NCBI RefSeq assembly: GCF_001586275.1
Contig: NZ_CP014545.1
Location: 2,816,501-2,880,500 of the forward strand
Origin: Sphingorhabdus sp. M41
Lineage (GTDB): Bacteria > Pseudomonadota > Alphaproteobacteria > Sphingomonadales > Sphingomonadaceae
Direction: 5' to 3'
DNA length: 64,000 nt
Below, piece by piece: positions 1 to 7,498 of the stretch. Position 1 is the stretch's first letter. Each line of letters begins with the position of its first letter. The notes under the pieces are model-generated. The model did no database searches and was not told the origin of the DNA. It saw nothing but the letters and a program-made list of their open reading frames with translations. Position numbers and translations under genes: made by a program.

Positions 1-710
1 TTTGTCAGGCTCACTTCTGCGGTCGGGATTAGCCAGTGACCTTCGGTAGTTTGAAAGGAATCCTCAGAAAACTTGGGCAGTTGGCCAGTGCCAAACATAG
101 CCTGATCGCGCACCAGCACAGGCGGTGCGCATTCCTGAAAGCCATTCATGGTGGTTTGCTGGTCGAGCATGAATTGTCCAACCGCCCGCTGCAGTCTCGC
201 GATTTGACCGCGCAGGAAAGCAAAGCGCGCGCCCGACATTTCGACAGCCGTTTCAAAATCCAGCCCCAGCGCCGGACCAATGTCGCTGTGTTCTTTAGGA
301 TCAAAATCAAATGTACGTGGCTCGCCCCAACGTTCAATCTCGACATTGTCGTCTTCATCTGCGCCTGTCGGGACGTCATCCGCTGGCAGATTTGGCAGCG
401 CCGCCAGAATATTCTGTAACCGGGCGGCCAACTCCCGCTCTTGCTCTTCAACCTTTGGCATTTTGGTTTTTAGCTCGGCGACTTCCGCCATCAACGCCTG
501 CGCCGATTCCTCATCGCCCTGCCCCTTGGCCTTTCCAATCGCTTTGGACGCTTCGTTGCGACGTGCCTGCCCATTCTGCAGCTCGGTTTTCAGAGCGCGG
601 CTTTGCTCGTCCAGAGACAGTAAATTCTGGGCAACAGCTTCGACTCCGCGTTTTGCCAGCGCAGCGTCAAATTCTTCCGGATTTTCGCGAATATACTTTA
701 TATCATGCAT
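1..710 (-). CDS. serS: Seryl-tRNA synthetase, N-terminal part (runs off the window)
   Basis: Cytoplasmic class II aminoacyl-tRNA synthetase that charges tRNA-Ser. About 236 residues are present of the roughly 425 usual for the family; the C-terminal part lies beyond base 1. The N-terminus begins MHDIKYIRENPEEF, followed by a long helical region typical of the tRNA-binding coiled-coil arm (about residues 30-105). The catalytic domain then starts and shows the motif 2 region, ending in the family-typical GHWLIPTAEVSLT at the window edge. The start is the ATG at 708-710. No strong ribosome binding site is visible. It lies downstream of a serine-rich surface protein gene on the same strand, separated by a likely terminator, so it probably has its own promoter. 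Confidence 0.96.
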   Translation of the reverse strand, partial: MHDIKYIRENPEEFDAALAKRGVEAVAQNLLSLDEQSRALKTELQNGQARRNEASKAIGKAKGQGDEESAQALMAEVAELKTKMPKVEEQERELAARLQNILAALPNLPADDVPTGADEDDNVEIERWGEPRTFDFDPKEHSDIGPALGLDFETAVEMSGARFAFLRGQIARLQRAVGQFMLDQQTTMNGFQECAPPVLVRDQAMFGTGQLPKFSEDSFQTTEGHWLIPTAEVSLT

Positions 711-757
711 AGTGAACGCCTATGCCGAGCGACTGTTTCACTTGCAAGACTGCAAAG

Positions 758-790
758 AAAAAAGCGACCAGATTGCTCCAGCCGCTTTTT
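758..790 (-). terminator. Intrinsic terminator between the serine-rich gene and serS
   Basis: On the minus strand AAAAAGCG (783-790) pairs with CGCTTTTTT (758-766) around a 16-base loop, giving a stem that ends in a run of six T. It sits just after the stop of the serine-rich protein gene and before serS. Because the stem is flanked by A and T runs on both sides it could also act on the plus strand. Confidence 0.55.
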
Positions 791-812
791 CATTAATCTC
801 AGCATCAACTGC

Positions 813-1715
813 CTAGGCGGTAACTGCCTTTTTCCCTTTGCGGCGGCGGGCGAACAAAGCCGCTGCTGCTGCGCCGAAAAGCAACACCACTGGAGGCGCC
901 GGCACATCCGTGCCACCGGTCGATCCGCCGGTGCTACCGCCGGAAGACGAGCTTGAACTGCTGCTCGAGGAGCTGGAACTGGAAGAACTGCTCGAAGACC
1001 CGCTTGATGTGCCACCGAAGCTGGAAGAACCGCCCGTCGCACCCGATGAACTGCTGGTAGAACTCCCACCCGAACTCGAGGAAGAGGAGCCGGAGCTGCC
1101 TGAAGAACCTGAGCTTCCATAGCCGCCACTCGAACCGTAGCCCCCACTGGAACCGTGACCCGGCTTGCCACCACTCGATCCAGAAGAACTGGATGAGCTA
1201 CTCGAGGAGCTGCTTGAGGAACTACTGGATGAACTGGACGAGGAAGAACTGCTGCCCGAAGATGTGCTGGTCGAACCACCGCTGCTTGTAGAGGAAATCA
1301 CTACAGTGCCACCACCGGTGCTACCACCGCCAAAAAAGCCACCAAAAAAGCCACCGCTGCTGCCGCCGCTGCTGCCACCGATGACGACCGGGATTGATCC
1401 ACCACTGCTGCTTATAGGCGGAGCGGGTGGAATATATGGAGGCAGAGGTATGGCCTGCGGTACCGGGGTTTGAGCAATTGTGACCACAGACGGTTGGCAA
1501 GCCGTCACCGTTTTGGTCACGGTGCGCCGCGTGCGTTTGATCTTGCGGGCAGGCTCACCCTTTTTTATCGTACGGGCCCGAACCGGCTTCTTCTTTGACA
1601 TCTTTTTGACGTAAGGAGCCGCCGGCGCCTCTGATACATGGACTGCGCCGCCGCCAATCAAGGCCCCGCCGCATGTGCAGGCGCATAATTTCGCCAAAGC
1701 CATCCGTACCGACAT
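813..1715 (-). CDS. Serine-rich secreted protein with PEP-CTERM-like sorting tail
   Basis: Predicted exported, surface-anchored low-complexity protein of 300 residues. The start chosen is the ATG at 1713-1715, which has GGAAGAGAG about 8-10 bases upstream; an in-frame ATG at 1799 would add 28 basic residues without a ribosome binding site. Order: hydrophobic N-terminus with CACTC (1-30), a Lys/Arg-rich segment (38-64), a Pro-rich segment (84-100), Gly/Ser repeats including YGSSGG units, and two long poly-Ser tracts. The tail has VPAP at 271-274, a hydrophobic helix and RRRK at 290-293, the layout of a PEP-CTERM/exosortase signal. No exosortase gene is in the window. Function is unknown; exopolysaccharide or matrix attachment is only an inference from other PEP-CTERM proteins. 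Confidence 0.8.
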   Translation of the reverse strand: MSVRMALAKLCACTCGGALIGGGAVHVSEAPAAPYVKKMSKKKPVRARTIKKGEPARKIKRTRRTVTKTVTACQPSVVTIAQTPVPQAIPLPPYIPPAPPISSSGGSIPVVIGGSSGGSSGGFFGGFFGGGSTGGGTVVISSTSSGGSTSTSSGSSSSSSSSSSSSSSSSSSSSSSSSGSSGGKPGHGSSGGYGSSGGYGSSGSSGSSGSSSSSSGGSSTSSSSGATGGSSSFGGTSSGSSSSSSSSSSSSSSSSSSSGGSTGGSTGGTDVPAPPVVLLFGAAAAALFARRRKGKKAVTA

Positions 1716-2169
1716 AATATCATCTCTCTTCCGCTTTAAGTGGCGACCAGTTCGTCGACTTTTGATGCCGACGGCCTTTTTCGCTGCTCTGAGGTACATC
1801 AGAAAGACAGAACAAATGGTAAATCACAATTGAATTAACCCTGTATCATAATGTAAAACGGAAAAATAGCTTAACAGCAGGTATCCATTATAAGTTAATG
1901 TCCCGATTTGGAACCATTCGAGATAGATTCCTTGAAAAATGGCGGGAAAATTTCGACGCCTTTTTCCACGCTTGGTCAGAACCGCTATGCATTCGAAGGC
2001 GCAAACGCATCGCTAATGCCGTCTCATTTCTGTCGAGAATTTTGCGATTTACGGATTATTCAACAAACAAATATTTTGCGCCTTGTTTCCAATAAGTCGG
2101 CTCGGTATAGGCCCGCCGTGTATATGGTCCAGCCCTCCGGATTCGGCTAGGGCATGATGTTTGGAGAGT
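1716..2169. other. Intergenic region between the divergent serine-rich gene and dksA
   Basis: About 450 bases without a supportable gene. It must carry the divergent promoters. An AT-rich stretch at 1800-1900 contains a minus-strand TATAAT (1887-1892) but no convincing -35 partner. Short open frames here have no coding character. Confidence 0.5.
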
Positions 2170-2637
2170 ATGTTGGCATCCTCGGTTAAAAAAGCATCCG
2201 CAAAAAATGGCGCGAACGGCGCAGATCTGGTCCTCCCAAACGGTTATGAACCGAGCGAAGACGAAGAGTTTATGAACGAGCGCCAGCTCGCATTTTTCAG
2301 GCAGGCCCTGAAAAAATGGAAACAGGAAATCATCGACGAATCCAAGGAAACTCTCGCGCATTTGCAGGACGGTCCAATTCAGGAAGCCGACCTCAATGAT
2401 CGGGCGTCAAGCGAAACCGACTGGGGCCTCGAACTCAGGACCCGTGATCGTCAACGCAAGCTGACGTCCAAGATCGATGCTGCACTTCGGCGAATTGATG
2501 AAGGTGAATATGGCTATTGCCAGGTTACCGGCGAGCCGATTTCACTTGATCGACTGAAAGCCAGACCGATAGCAACGATGACCGTCGAAGCGCAGGAAGC
2601 GCACGAACGGAATGAGAAAATTTCGCGCGATCAGTGA
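2170..2637 (+). CDS. dksA: DksA/TraR family RNA polymerase-binding transcription factor
   Basis: Acts in the RNA polymerase secondary channel with ppGpp to reprogram transcription in the stringent response. 155 residues. It has the coiled-coil region (about 35-95, with the ADLNDRASSETD tip characteristic of DksA) and a C-terminal globular part with YGYCQVTGEPI. Only one Cys is present, so three of the four zinc ligands of the E. coli protein are missing; single-Cys DksA proteins occur in alphaproteobacteria. The start is ambiguous: ATG at 2170 is used here, but GGAG at 2163-2166 is better spaced for the TTG at 2173, and a TTG at 2161 is also in frame. A short hairpin at 2644-2661 follows the stop. 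Confidence 0.93.
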   Translation: MLASSVKKASAKNGANGADLVLPNGYEPSEDEEFMNERQLAFFRQALKKWKQEIIDESKETLAHLQDGPIQEADLNDRASSETDWGLELRTRDRQRKLTSKIDAALRRIDEGEYGYCQVTGEPISLDRLKARPIATMTVEAQEAHERNEKISRDQ

Positions 2638-2825
2638 CATGATTTTCCGCTTCAGCGGAAACCTCAATATTCTGCGCATTGCGGCATCGGCGACAATTTG
2701 AACAAGCGCAAACCTGGTCATATTTCCTGCAAAAGAAACTCTGATATTAACCAAATTTGCACCTATTCTCCGTTAGTATTTCTTTTACGAGACATTCATT
2801 TACATTTACCGACTACGGGAAACTC

Positions 2826-3236
2826 ATGAAAGAAACATTTGACGATAGTCTGAAAATGAACAGCCAAGCCTTTGGCCAGCCGAAGCGGGAGCTGGATCGC
2901 GACAGCCTGTTTCTTAAGGCTGAACTACGGTTCGTAGATGGTGATAATTGCGGCGAAGTGCGTATTCGCAATCTTTCAGCTGGCGGCCTGATGGCCGAAG
3001 CACCGGTGCAGACCAAGAGAGGCGACAAGGTCGAACTGGAATTGCGTAACATTGGGCGTGTAACCGGACATGTCGCATGGGTTGCTCAAGGTAGATTCGG
3101 CGTCGCGTTTGATCATCCAATTGATCCGAAACTAGCGAGAAAGCCTGTTGGCCAGACCAAATCCGAACTGCCCCACTACCTGCGCCAACCATCCCAAAAA
3201 AAACCTGCTTTGCGCAGAGGGCAACCTCCGCGCTAG
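2826..3236 (+). CDS. PilZ domain protein, putative c-di-GMP receptor
   Basis: Small cytoplasmic protein of 136 residues made mainly of one PilZ domain. The c-di-GMP binding motifs are visible: RELDR (RxxxR) near residue 25 and NLSAGG (D/NxSxxG) near residue 60, followed by the beta-barrel strands with GRVTGHVAWV and FGVAFDHP. A basic tail of about 25 residues follows. The ATG at 2826 is used because GGGAAA lies just upstream and the longer frame from 2757 has no ribosome binding site. Three TTTAC elements lie at 2784-2809, just ahead of the gene. The window also encodes two GGDEF-EAL enzymes that could set the c-di-GMP level it reads. Confidence 0.88.
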   Translation: MKETFDDSLKMNSQAFGQPKRELDRDSLFLKAELRFVDGDNCGEVRIRNLSAGGLMAEAPVQTKRGDKVELELRNIGRVTGHVAWVAQGRFGVAFDHPIDPKLARKPVGQTKSELPHYLRQPSQKKPALRRGQPPR

Positions 3237-3323
3237 ACTGAGAGCAAAGTTCAACAATAAGCTTGATTAGAACAAATTCCCTGCATAGGACCCGTTAATC
3301 AATCGATTAAACGGGAGCAGGAC

Positions 3324-4364
3324 ATGTCTGGACCATTAGCCGGTATAAATATTGTTGAATTCGCCGGGATCGGTCCCGGACCCTTTTGCGGCATGATGCT
3401 CGCGGATCAGGGCGCAACGGTGACAGTACTTCACCGTCCTGGCGCAGCCCCGGATCCCCGTCTTGCTCTGTCCCGCTCCCGTAAATTGATCGCGATCGAC
3501 CTGAAATCGGAAGAGGGCATTGAAACCGCCCGCACGCTGGTAAAAAAGGCTGACGGGCTGATCGAAGGCTTTCGCCCTGGCGTCATGGAACGCCTCGGAC
3601 TGGGGCCGGACCTGTTGCTAGCGGACAATCCGAAGCTGGTCTATGGCCGAATGACCGGTTGGGGCCAATATGGGCCGCTCGCTTCGGCAGCAGGACATGA
3701 CATCAATTATATTTCCATTTCAGGCGCCCTGCACGCCTTCGGACGCGCTGGTGAGAAGCCCACTCCTCCGATCAATATGGTGGGGGATTTTGGCGGCGGC
3801 GGCATGATGCTGGCCTTCGGCATGGTTTCCGCGCTTCTGCATGCTAAGACCGGAGGATCGGGTCAGGTGGTCGACTGTGCGATGACCGATGGTTCTGCCG
3901 CGCTGATGGCAATGATTTATGACTTTCACAATATCGGCCAATGGCAGGATGAACGGGGCGTAAATCTGCTGGATACCGGTGCGCATTTTTATGACACCTA
4001 TGAGACGTCCGATGGTAAATTTATCTCGATCGGCTCTATTGAGCCGCAATTTTACGCAAAATTGCGGGAAGTGGCCAGGCTTGCGGATGATGTCGATTTC
4101 GACGCACAAATGGATCCTAGAAAATGGTCCGTGTTAAAGGAAAAACTGACTGCTCTGTTCAAGACCAAGACCCGCTCGCAATGGTGCGACCTGATGGAGG
4201 GAACAGACATTTGCTTTGCCCCGGTACTGTCGCTGACGGAAGCCAAGGAACATCCGCATAATGTCGAAAGGCAGACCTTTGTCGATGTTGGTGGCCTGAA
4301 ACAGCCTGCACCGGCGCCCCGTTACTCGGTCACGGTATCGGACCCGCCCAAGCGTCCGGTTTGA
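3324..4364 (+). CDS. CaiB/BaiF family enzyme, alpha-methylacyl-CoA racemase type
   Basis: 346-residue cytoplasmic enzyme of the family III CoA-transferase fold. The catalytic residues known from the mycobacterial racemase (His126, Asp156, Glu241) align with His125 (GHDINY), Asp155 (VGDFGGG) and Glu240 (GSIEPQFY). This supports epimerisation of 2-methylacyl-CoA esters rather than CoA transfer. It would fit branched-chain fatty acid or sterol side chain catabolism. Its last 43 bases overlap the end of the convergent LytTR regulator gene. No other beta-oxidation gene is adjacent. Confidence 0.92.
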   Translation: MSGPLAGINIVEFAGIGPGPFCGMMLADQGATVTVLHRPGAAPDPRLALSRSRKLIAIDLKSEEGIETARTLVKKADGLIEGFRPGVMERLGLGPDLLLADNPKLVYGRMTGWGQYGPLASAAGHDINYISISGALHAFGRAGEKPTPPINMVGDFGGGGMMLAFGMVSALLHAKTGGSGQVVDCAMTDGSAALMAMIYDFHNIGQWQDERGVNLLDTGAHFYDTYETSDGKFISIGSIEPQFYAKLREVARLADDVDFDAQMDPRKWSVLKEKLTALFKTKTRSQWCDLMEGTDICFAPVLSLTEAKEHPHNVERQTFVDVGGLKQPAPAPRYSVTVSDPPKRPV

Positions 4365-5083
4365 GCCGGGGCCGTGATCCTGTCCGCATAGCGGGGCCCA
4401 ATTGGCAACTGGCTGCCATCCTGCAATATCACATATCGCTTGCGCCCCTTGCGGCGTACCTCCGCAATACAGTCACGCCGAACAATGGTTGATCGGTGAA
4501 CACGGACAAACAGGCTGTCCGGCAATTGACTTTCCAGCGAACGCATCGACTGGTGCACCAGAAAGCTTCGGCCGTTAAGATACAGCCGCATATAATCTCG
4601 CTCCGCTTCCACCCATTCAATATCCGAAACGATAAGTTGCAGGGCCCCCGTCCCATCCTGCACCCAAAGACGTTCAACGATATCCGGCTCCCGGTCGTTC
4701 CTGTTGCGCGCGAGATTGGCAAGGGCGCGTTCGACGGCCTCGCGCAGCAAGGTCTCCTTCACCGGCTTCAAGAGATAATCGGTGGCTTCCAGTCGAAACG
4801 CCTCGACAGCATAAGCGCTATGCGCCGTGGTAAAAATGATTTCCGGCATCCGCGGAACACCCTGGCAGAATTGCGCAACTTTGAGTCCTGACAAATCGGG
4901 CATATCGACATCAAGCAGCAGAATATCGGGCTGTCCCTTAGAGATTTTCTCCAACGCCTGACGACCGCCATTGGCCAGTTCAATTTCATCGAAAAGCCGA
5001 GTACGCACACACAGCGCCTTGAGCCGAGAACGGGCAAGCGGCTCATCATCAACAATCAGAACCGATGGCAGATCCTTGACCAT
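4322..5083 (-). CDS. LytTR family response regulator
   Basis: 253 residues. The N-terminal receiver domain (about 6-125) has DDE acidic residues, phospho-acceptor Asp58 in LLLDVDMPDLSG, the conserved Thr in FTTAHS and Lys in LKPV. A linker is followed by a C-terminal LytTR DNA-binding domain (about 150-240, with VEAERDYMRLYLNG and VHRSTIVRRDCI). It starts 2 bases after the stop of the upstream histidine kinase, so the two are one transcription unit and almost certainly a cognate pair. Target genes are unknown. The 3' end overlaps the convergent racemase gene by 43 bases. Confidence 0.94.
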   Translation of the reverse strand: MVKDLPSVLIVDDEPLARSRLKALCVRTRLFDEIELANGGRQALEKISKGQPDILLLDVDMPDLSGLKVAQFCQGVPRMPEIIFTTAHSAYAVEAFRLEATDYLLKPVKETLLREAVERALANLARNRNDREPDIVERLWVQDGTGALQLIVSDIEWVEAERDYMRLYLNGRSFLVHQSMRSLESQLPDSLFVRVHRSTIVRRDCIAEVRRKGRKRYVILQDGSQLPIGPRYADRITAPAQTGRLGGSDTVTE

Positions 5084-5085
5084 TT

Positions 5086-6261
5086 TCAGATATCCTCGAA
5101 TATCAGGGACGGATCGGGTAGAACGATGGTCGCAATGGCCATTCCGTCCTTGCTGTTCGCTAGGAACAACGATGCATTTTGACCGTATAATGCGCGCAGA
5201 CGGTTCTGAATATTGGTCAGACCGGTACCAGTGCCGACGGTGCGATCATTCACTTGCCCGGCGGGGAGTTTTACCCTGCCATTATTGGCGACGCTGATGC
5301 GCAATCGATCACCCTCGATCTGCGTGGAGATGACGATATTGAATGGCTGGTCCGTTTCTGACACGCCGAATTTGACGGCATTTTCAATCAGCGGCTGGAT
5401 GATCAAGGCTGGTATGCTCCAACCATTTGTGGCCGGATCGATGTTGACAATATAGTGCAGGCGTTCCGGAAAACGCATGCGCTCTATCTCGAGATAACGA
5501 ACCTGCTGAGCAATTTCCTGTTCCACCGCTATCATATCCTGCGCACCACCGGTCAAAACCGCCCGCATATAGTCGGCCAAGTCGTCGACGAGTTTTTCGG
5601 CCTGCTCATTTTTTTGATCGATGATCAGGCTGCTGACCGAATTGAGCGCATTGAAAACGAAATGTGGATTCAACTGGTACCGCAGCGCCCGCAGTTCGCT
5701 CTCCCGGTTCACACGCTCCAGCTGGCGGCTGTGCGCCATCATCCGCTGCGCATTCTGACTATGCGATAAAGCGAGATATAACGCACCCCAGCTGGCCAGA
5801 ATGAAATAGCGGGTAAACGCCTCGTCCAGGACATAGGCCCAGTCAAATGAAGCCAGTTCAACCGGGTCGAGCAGATAGGAAAAGTCGAATAACAGGGCAT
5901 CATGGTCAAAAACTATCTGGTCGAGAATCGCGATATAATTGGCCAGGATAATCGTCGGCAGGGTAAGCATGAATATCTCTGCCGCCATGCCGTGTCGGCG
6001 CACCGCAATCAGCAAGCGGTAGAGCAGCCACGTAAAGGTGATGCAAATGCTGGTCATCAGGATACGCTGGACGAACAATGCATCTGGATGGTTCTGCGTC
6101 ACATAGAAAAACCGGCTGGTTGCAAACAGAAAATAGGCGACCCAGACCCCAAAAATCGATTTGATCGCGAGATCCCGATTGACGGGAAACAACCGGTTAA
6201 ACAGAGAAGAGTTTTTGGTCGCGGCCTGTTGCGCCGGTCGATTGGCAGAGTCGGGTCTCAC
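5086..6261 (-). CDS. LytS/AlgZ-like membrane sensor histidine kinase
   Basis: 391 residues. Several hydrophobic helices occupy residues 30-165. A His_kinase (PF06580 type) domain follows with phospho-acceptor His200 in YQLNPHFVFNALNS, an N box PLIENAVKFG, and a C-terminal ATPase G box GTGTGLTNI. The start is GTG at 6259-6261. It overlaps the stop of the DUF2891 lipoprotein gene by four bases (GTGA), which indicates translational coupling. It should phosphorylate the LytTR regulator encoded immediately downstream. There is no recognisable periplasmic ligand domain, so the signal is likely sensed in the membrane or through a partner. Confidence 0.93.
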   Translation of the reverse strand: MRPDSANRPAQQAATKNSSLFNRLFPVNRDLAIKSIFGVWVAYFLFATSRFFYVTQNHPDALFVQRILMTSICITFTWLLYRLLIAVRRHGMAAEIFMLTLPTIILANYIAILDQIVFDHDALLFDFSYLLDPVELASFDWAYVLDEAFTRYFILASWGALYLALSHSQNAQRMMAHSRQLERVNRESELRALRYQLNPHFVFNALNSVSSLIIDQKNEQAEKLVDDLADYMRAVLTGGAQDMIAVEQEIAQQVRYLEIERMRFPERLHYIVNIDPATNGWSIPALIIQPLIENAVKFGVSETDQPFNIVISTQIEGDRLRISVANNGRVKLPAGQVNDRTVGTGTGLTNIQNRLRALYGQNASLFLANSKDGMAIATIVLPDPSLIFEDI

Positions 6262-7460
6262 GAAACCGAATTGCCCTCCTTTTTATTGATCCCTCTCTTT
6301 GTGCGCCAATAGGTGGCGAAACTGGCCAACCAATGACTGCCGGAATAATGCGGTGTGCGTACCGATTGTTCTCCGGAATTGCCATGCAGGCTAGCCGAAG
6401 CGAGCAGCGATGCGCGGCGCGGATCATCAGTCGAGAGCGCGGAAGCCATACCCTCCAGCGCCCACGCCCTGGAAAGATTGAGACCGTCAAGATGCACCAA
6501 TTTGCCGTCGGTCGGGTCATTGACAATGCCGACTTCCAGCCAGTCATCGCTGCCATCGGTGGGAATAGCAGGCAGGAAATCTGATAGCCAGGTGGTATAT
6601 TCGCTACCATCCATCACCCGCCGCATCAGGTCGGCGACCATCAGGCAGGAAGAAAGAAAATCCTCGCCCGAGGGTTCATAAGCCATGGGGCAATTCCGGT
6701 CATTGCGATGAAAGCCTAGCGCCTTGTTGCGGACCAGACTGGCCATTTCGCTATCACCGCTGCGCGCCGCCCAATCGAGAAACAATCCAAAAGCAAAAGC
6801 GGACTGATTGTGGGTCCCCAGCCGGATCGGATAAGCCAGTTTCGGCAACCACTCCTTGATATTGCTCACGATTAAAGACTCCAGCGGCTCCAGTCGGGAC
6901 AGCCAAGCCTTCGCCTGCTCGGCCTTGCCGTCTTTGCCATCTGCAATCTCGCTCAGTTCGGAGGTTAGCTGCAGGAACCACGCGATACCATAAGGGCGTT
7001 CGAATCCCTTGCGGTCGGCACCTTGGAAATAGGCTAATTCGCCGGCAATTTTTTCCGCCGTAAAATTCGCCGCAAGCGCCGCAGCTATTTCTTCGTCCAT
7101 CTCGGGAACAAGGCCCTGCCCCCAAAGTCGCGTCAGTAACCAGTGTCCATGAACAGAACTATGCCAATCATAGCAGCCGTAAAAGACCGGCGTCAGTTTT
7201 GCCGGCTCCGCTACATCGACCGCGCTGTTCAAGACGTGGCTGATCTTGTTGGGATATTGCTTGTTGATGCAGTTGAGCGCAATCCGCGCATAAGCTTGTT
7301 CTGCCATGCGGGGTTGAAGACTATTTTCTGCCGGATCGGGCGCGGTGTTCCGGCGCTCGAACACATCGCGATCTTGATTCGATTGGTCTTCTTCCTCCGC
7401 GACAGAGCAACCAGTCAATATTGCGATCATCAGCGCGATCAGGCCTGTTCGATAGATCAT
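6258..7460 (-). CDS. DUF2891 family lipoprotein
   Basis: 400 residues. The N-terminus is a lipoprotein signal with lipobox LTGC at about residue 18. The rest matches the DUF2891 family, recognisable from the YPNK segment, FYGCYDWHSSVHGHW near residue 95, and the alpha-helical repeats rich in Trp and Leu that follow. The fold is expected to be an alpha/alpha barrel-like hydrolase, but no activity is known to me. The start ATG is preceded by GAGGGGG. It is the first gene of an operon with the LytTR-type kinase and regulator, to which it is translationally coupled. The gene is divergent from a MATE transporter with very little space between them. Confidence 0.88.
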   Translation of the reverse strand: MIYRTGLIALMIAILTGCSVAEEEDQSNQDRDVFERRNTAPDPAENSLQPRMAEQAYARIALNCINKQYPNKISHVLNSAVDVAEPAKLTPVFYGCYDWHSSVHGHWLLTRLWGQGLVPEMDEEIAAALAANFTAEKIAGELAYFQGADRKGFERPYGIAWFLQLTSELSEIADGKDGKAEQAKAWLSRLEPLESLIVSNIKEWLPKLAYPIRLGTHNQSAFAFGLFLDWAARSGDSEMASLVRNKALGFHRNDRNCPMAYEPSGEDFLSSCLMVADLMRRVMDGSEYTTWLSDFLPAIPTDGSDDWLEVGIVNDPTDGKLVHLDGLNLSRAWALEGMASALSTDDPRRASLLASASLHGNSGEQSVRTPHYSGSHWLASFATYWRTKRGINKKEGNSVS

Positions 7461-7498
7461 GCAACCCCCTCAAAAGATCATTTACCAATAGATACGAA

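Noticed and set aside
838-1473. Acidic Leu/Glu/Pro-rich plus-strand frames opposite the serine-rich gene
   Set aside because: These are shadows of poly-serine codons read on the other strand. The minus frame has a ribosome binding site and a sorting tail.
2644-2661. Palindrome TTTCCGCT/AGCGGAAA after dksA
   Set aside because: Eight-base stem with a 2-base loop and no T run; too weak to call a terminator.
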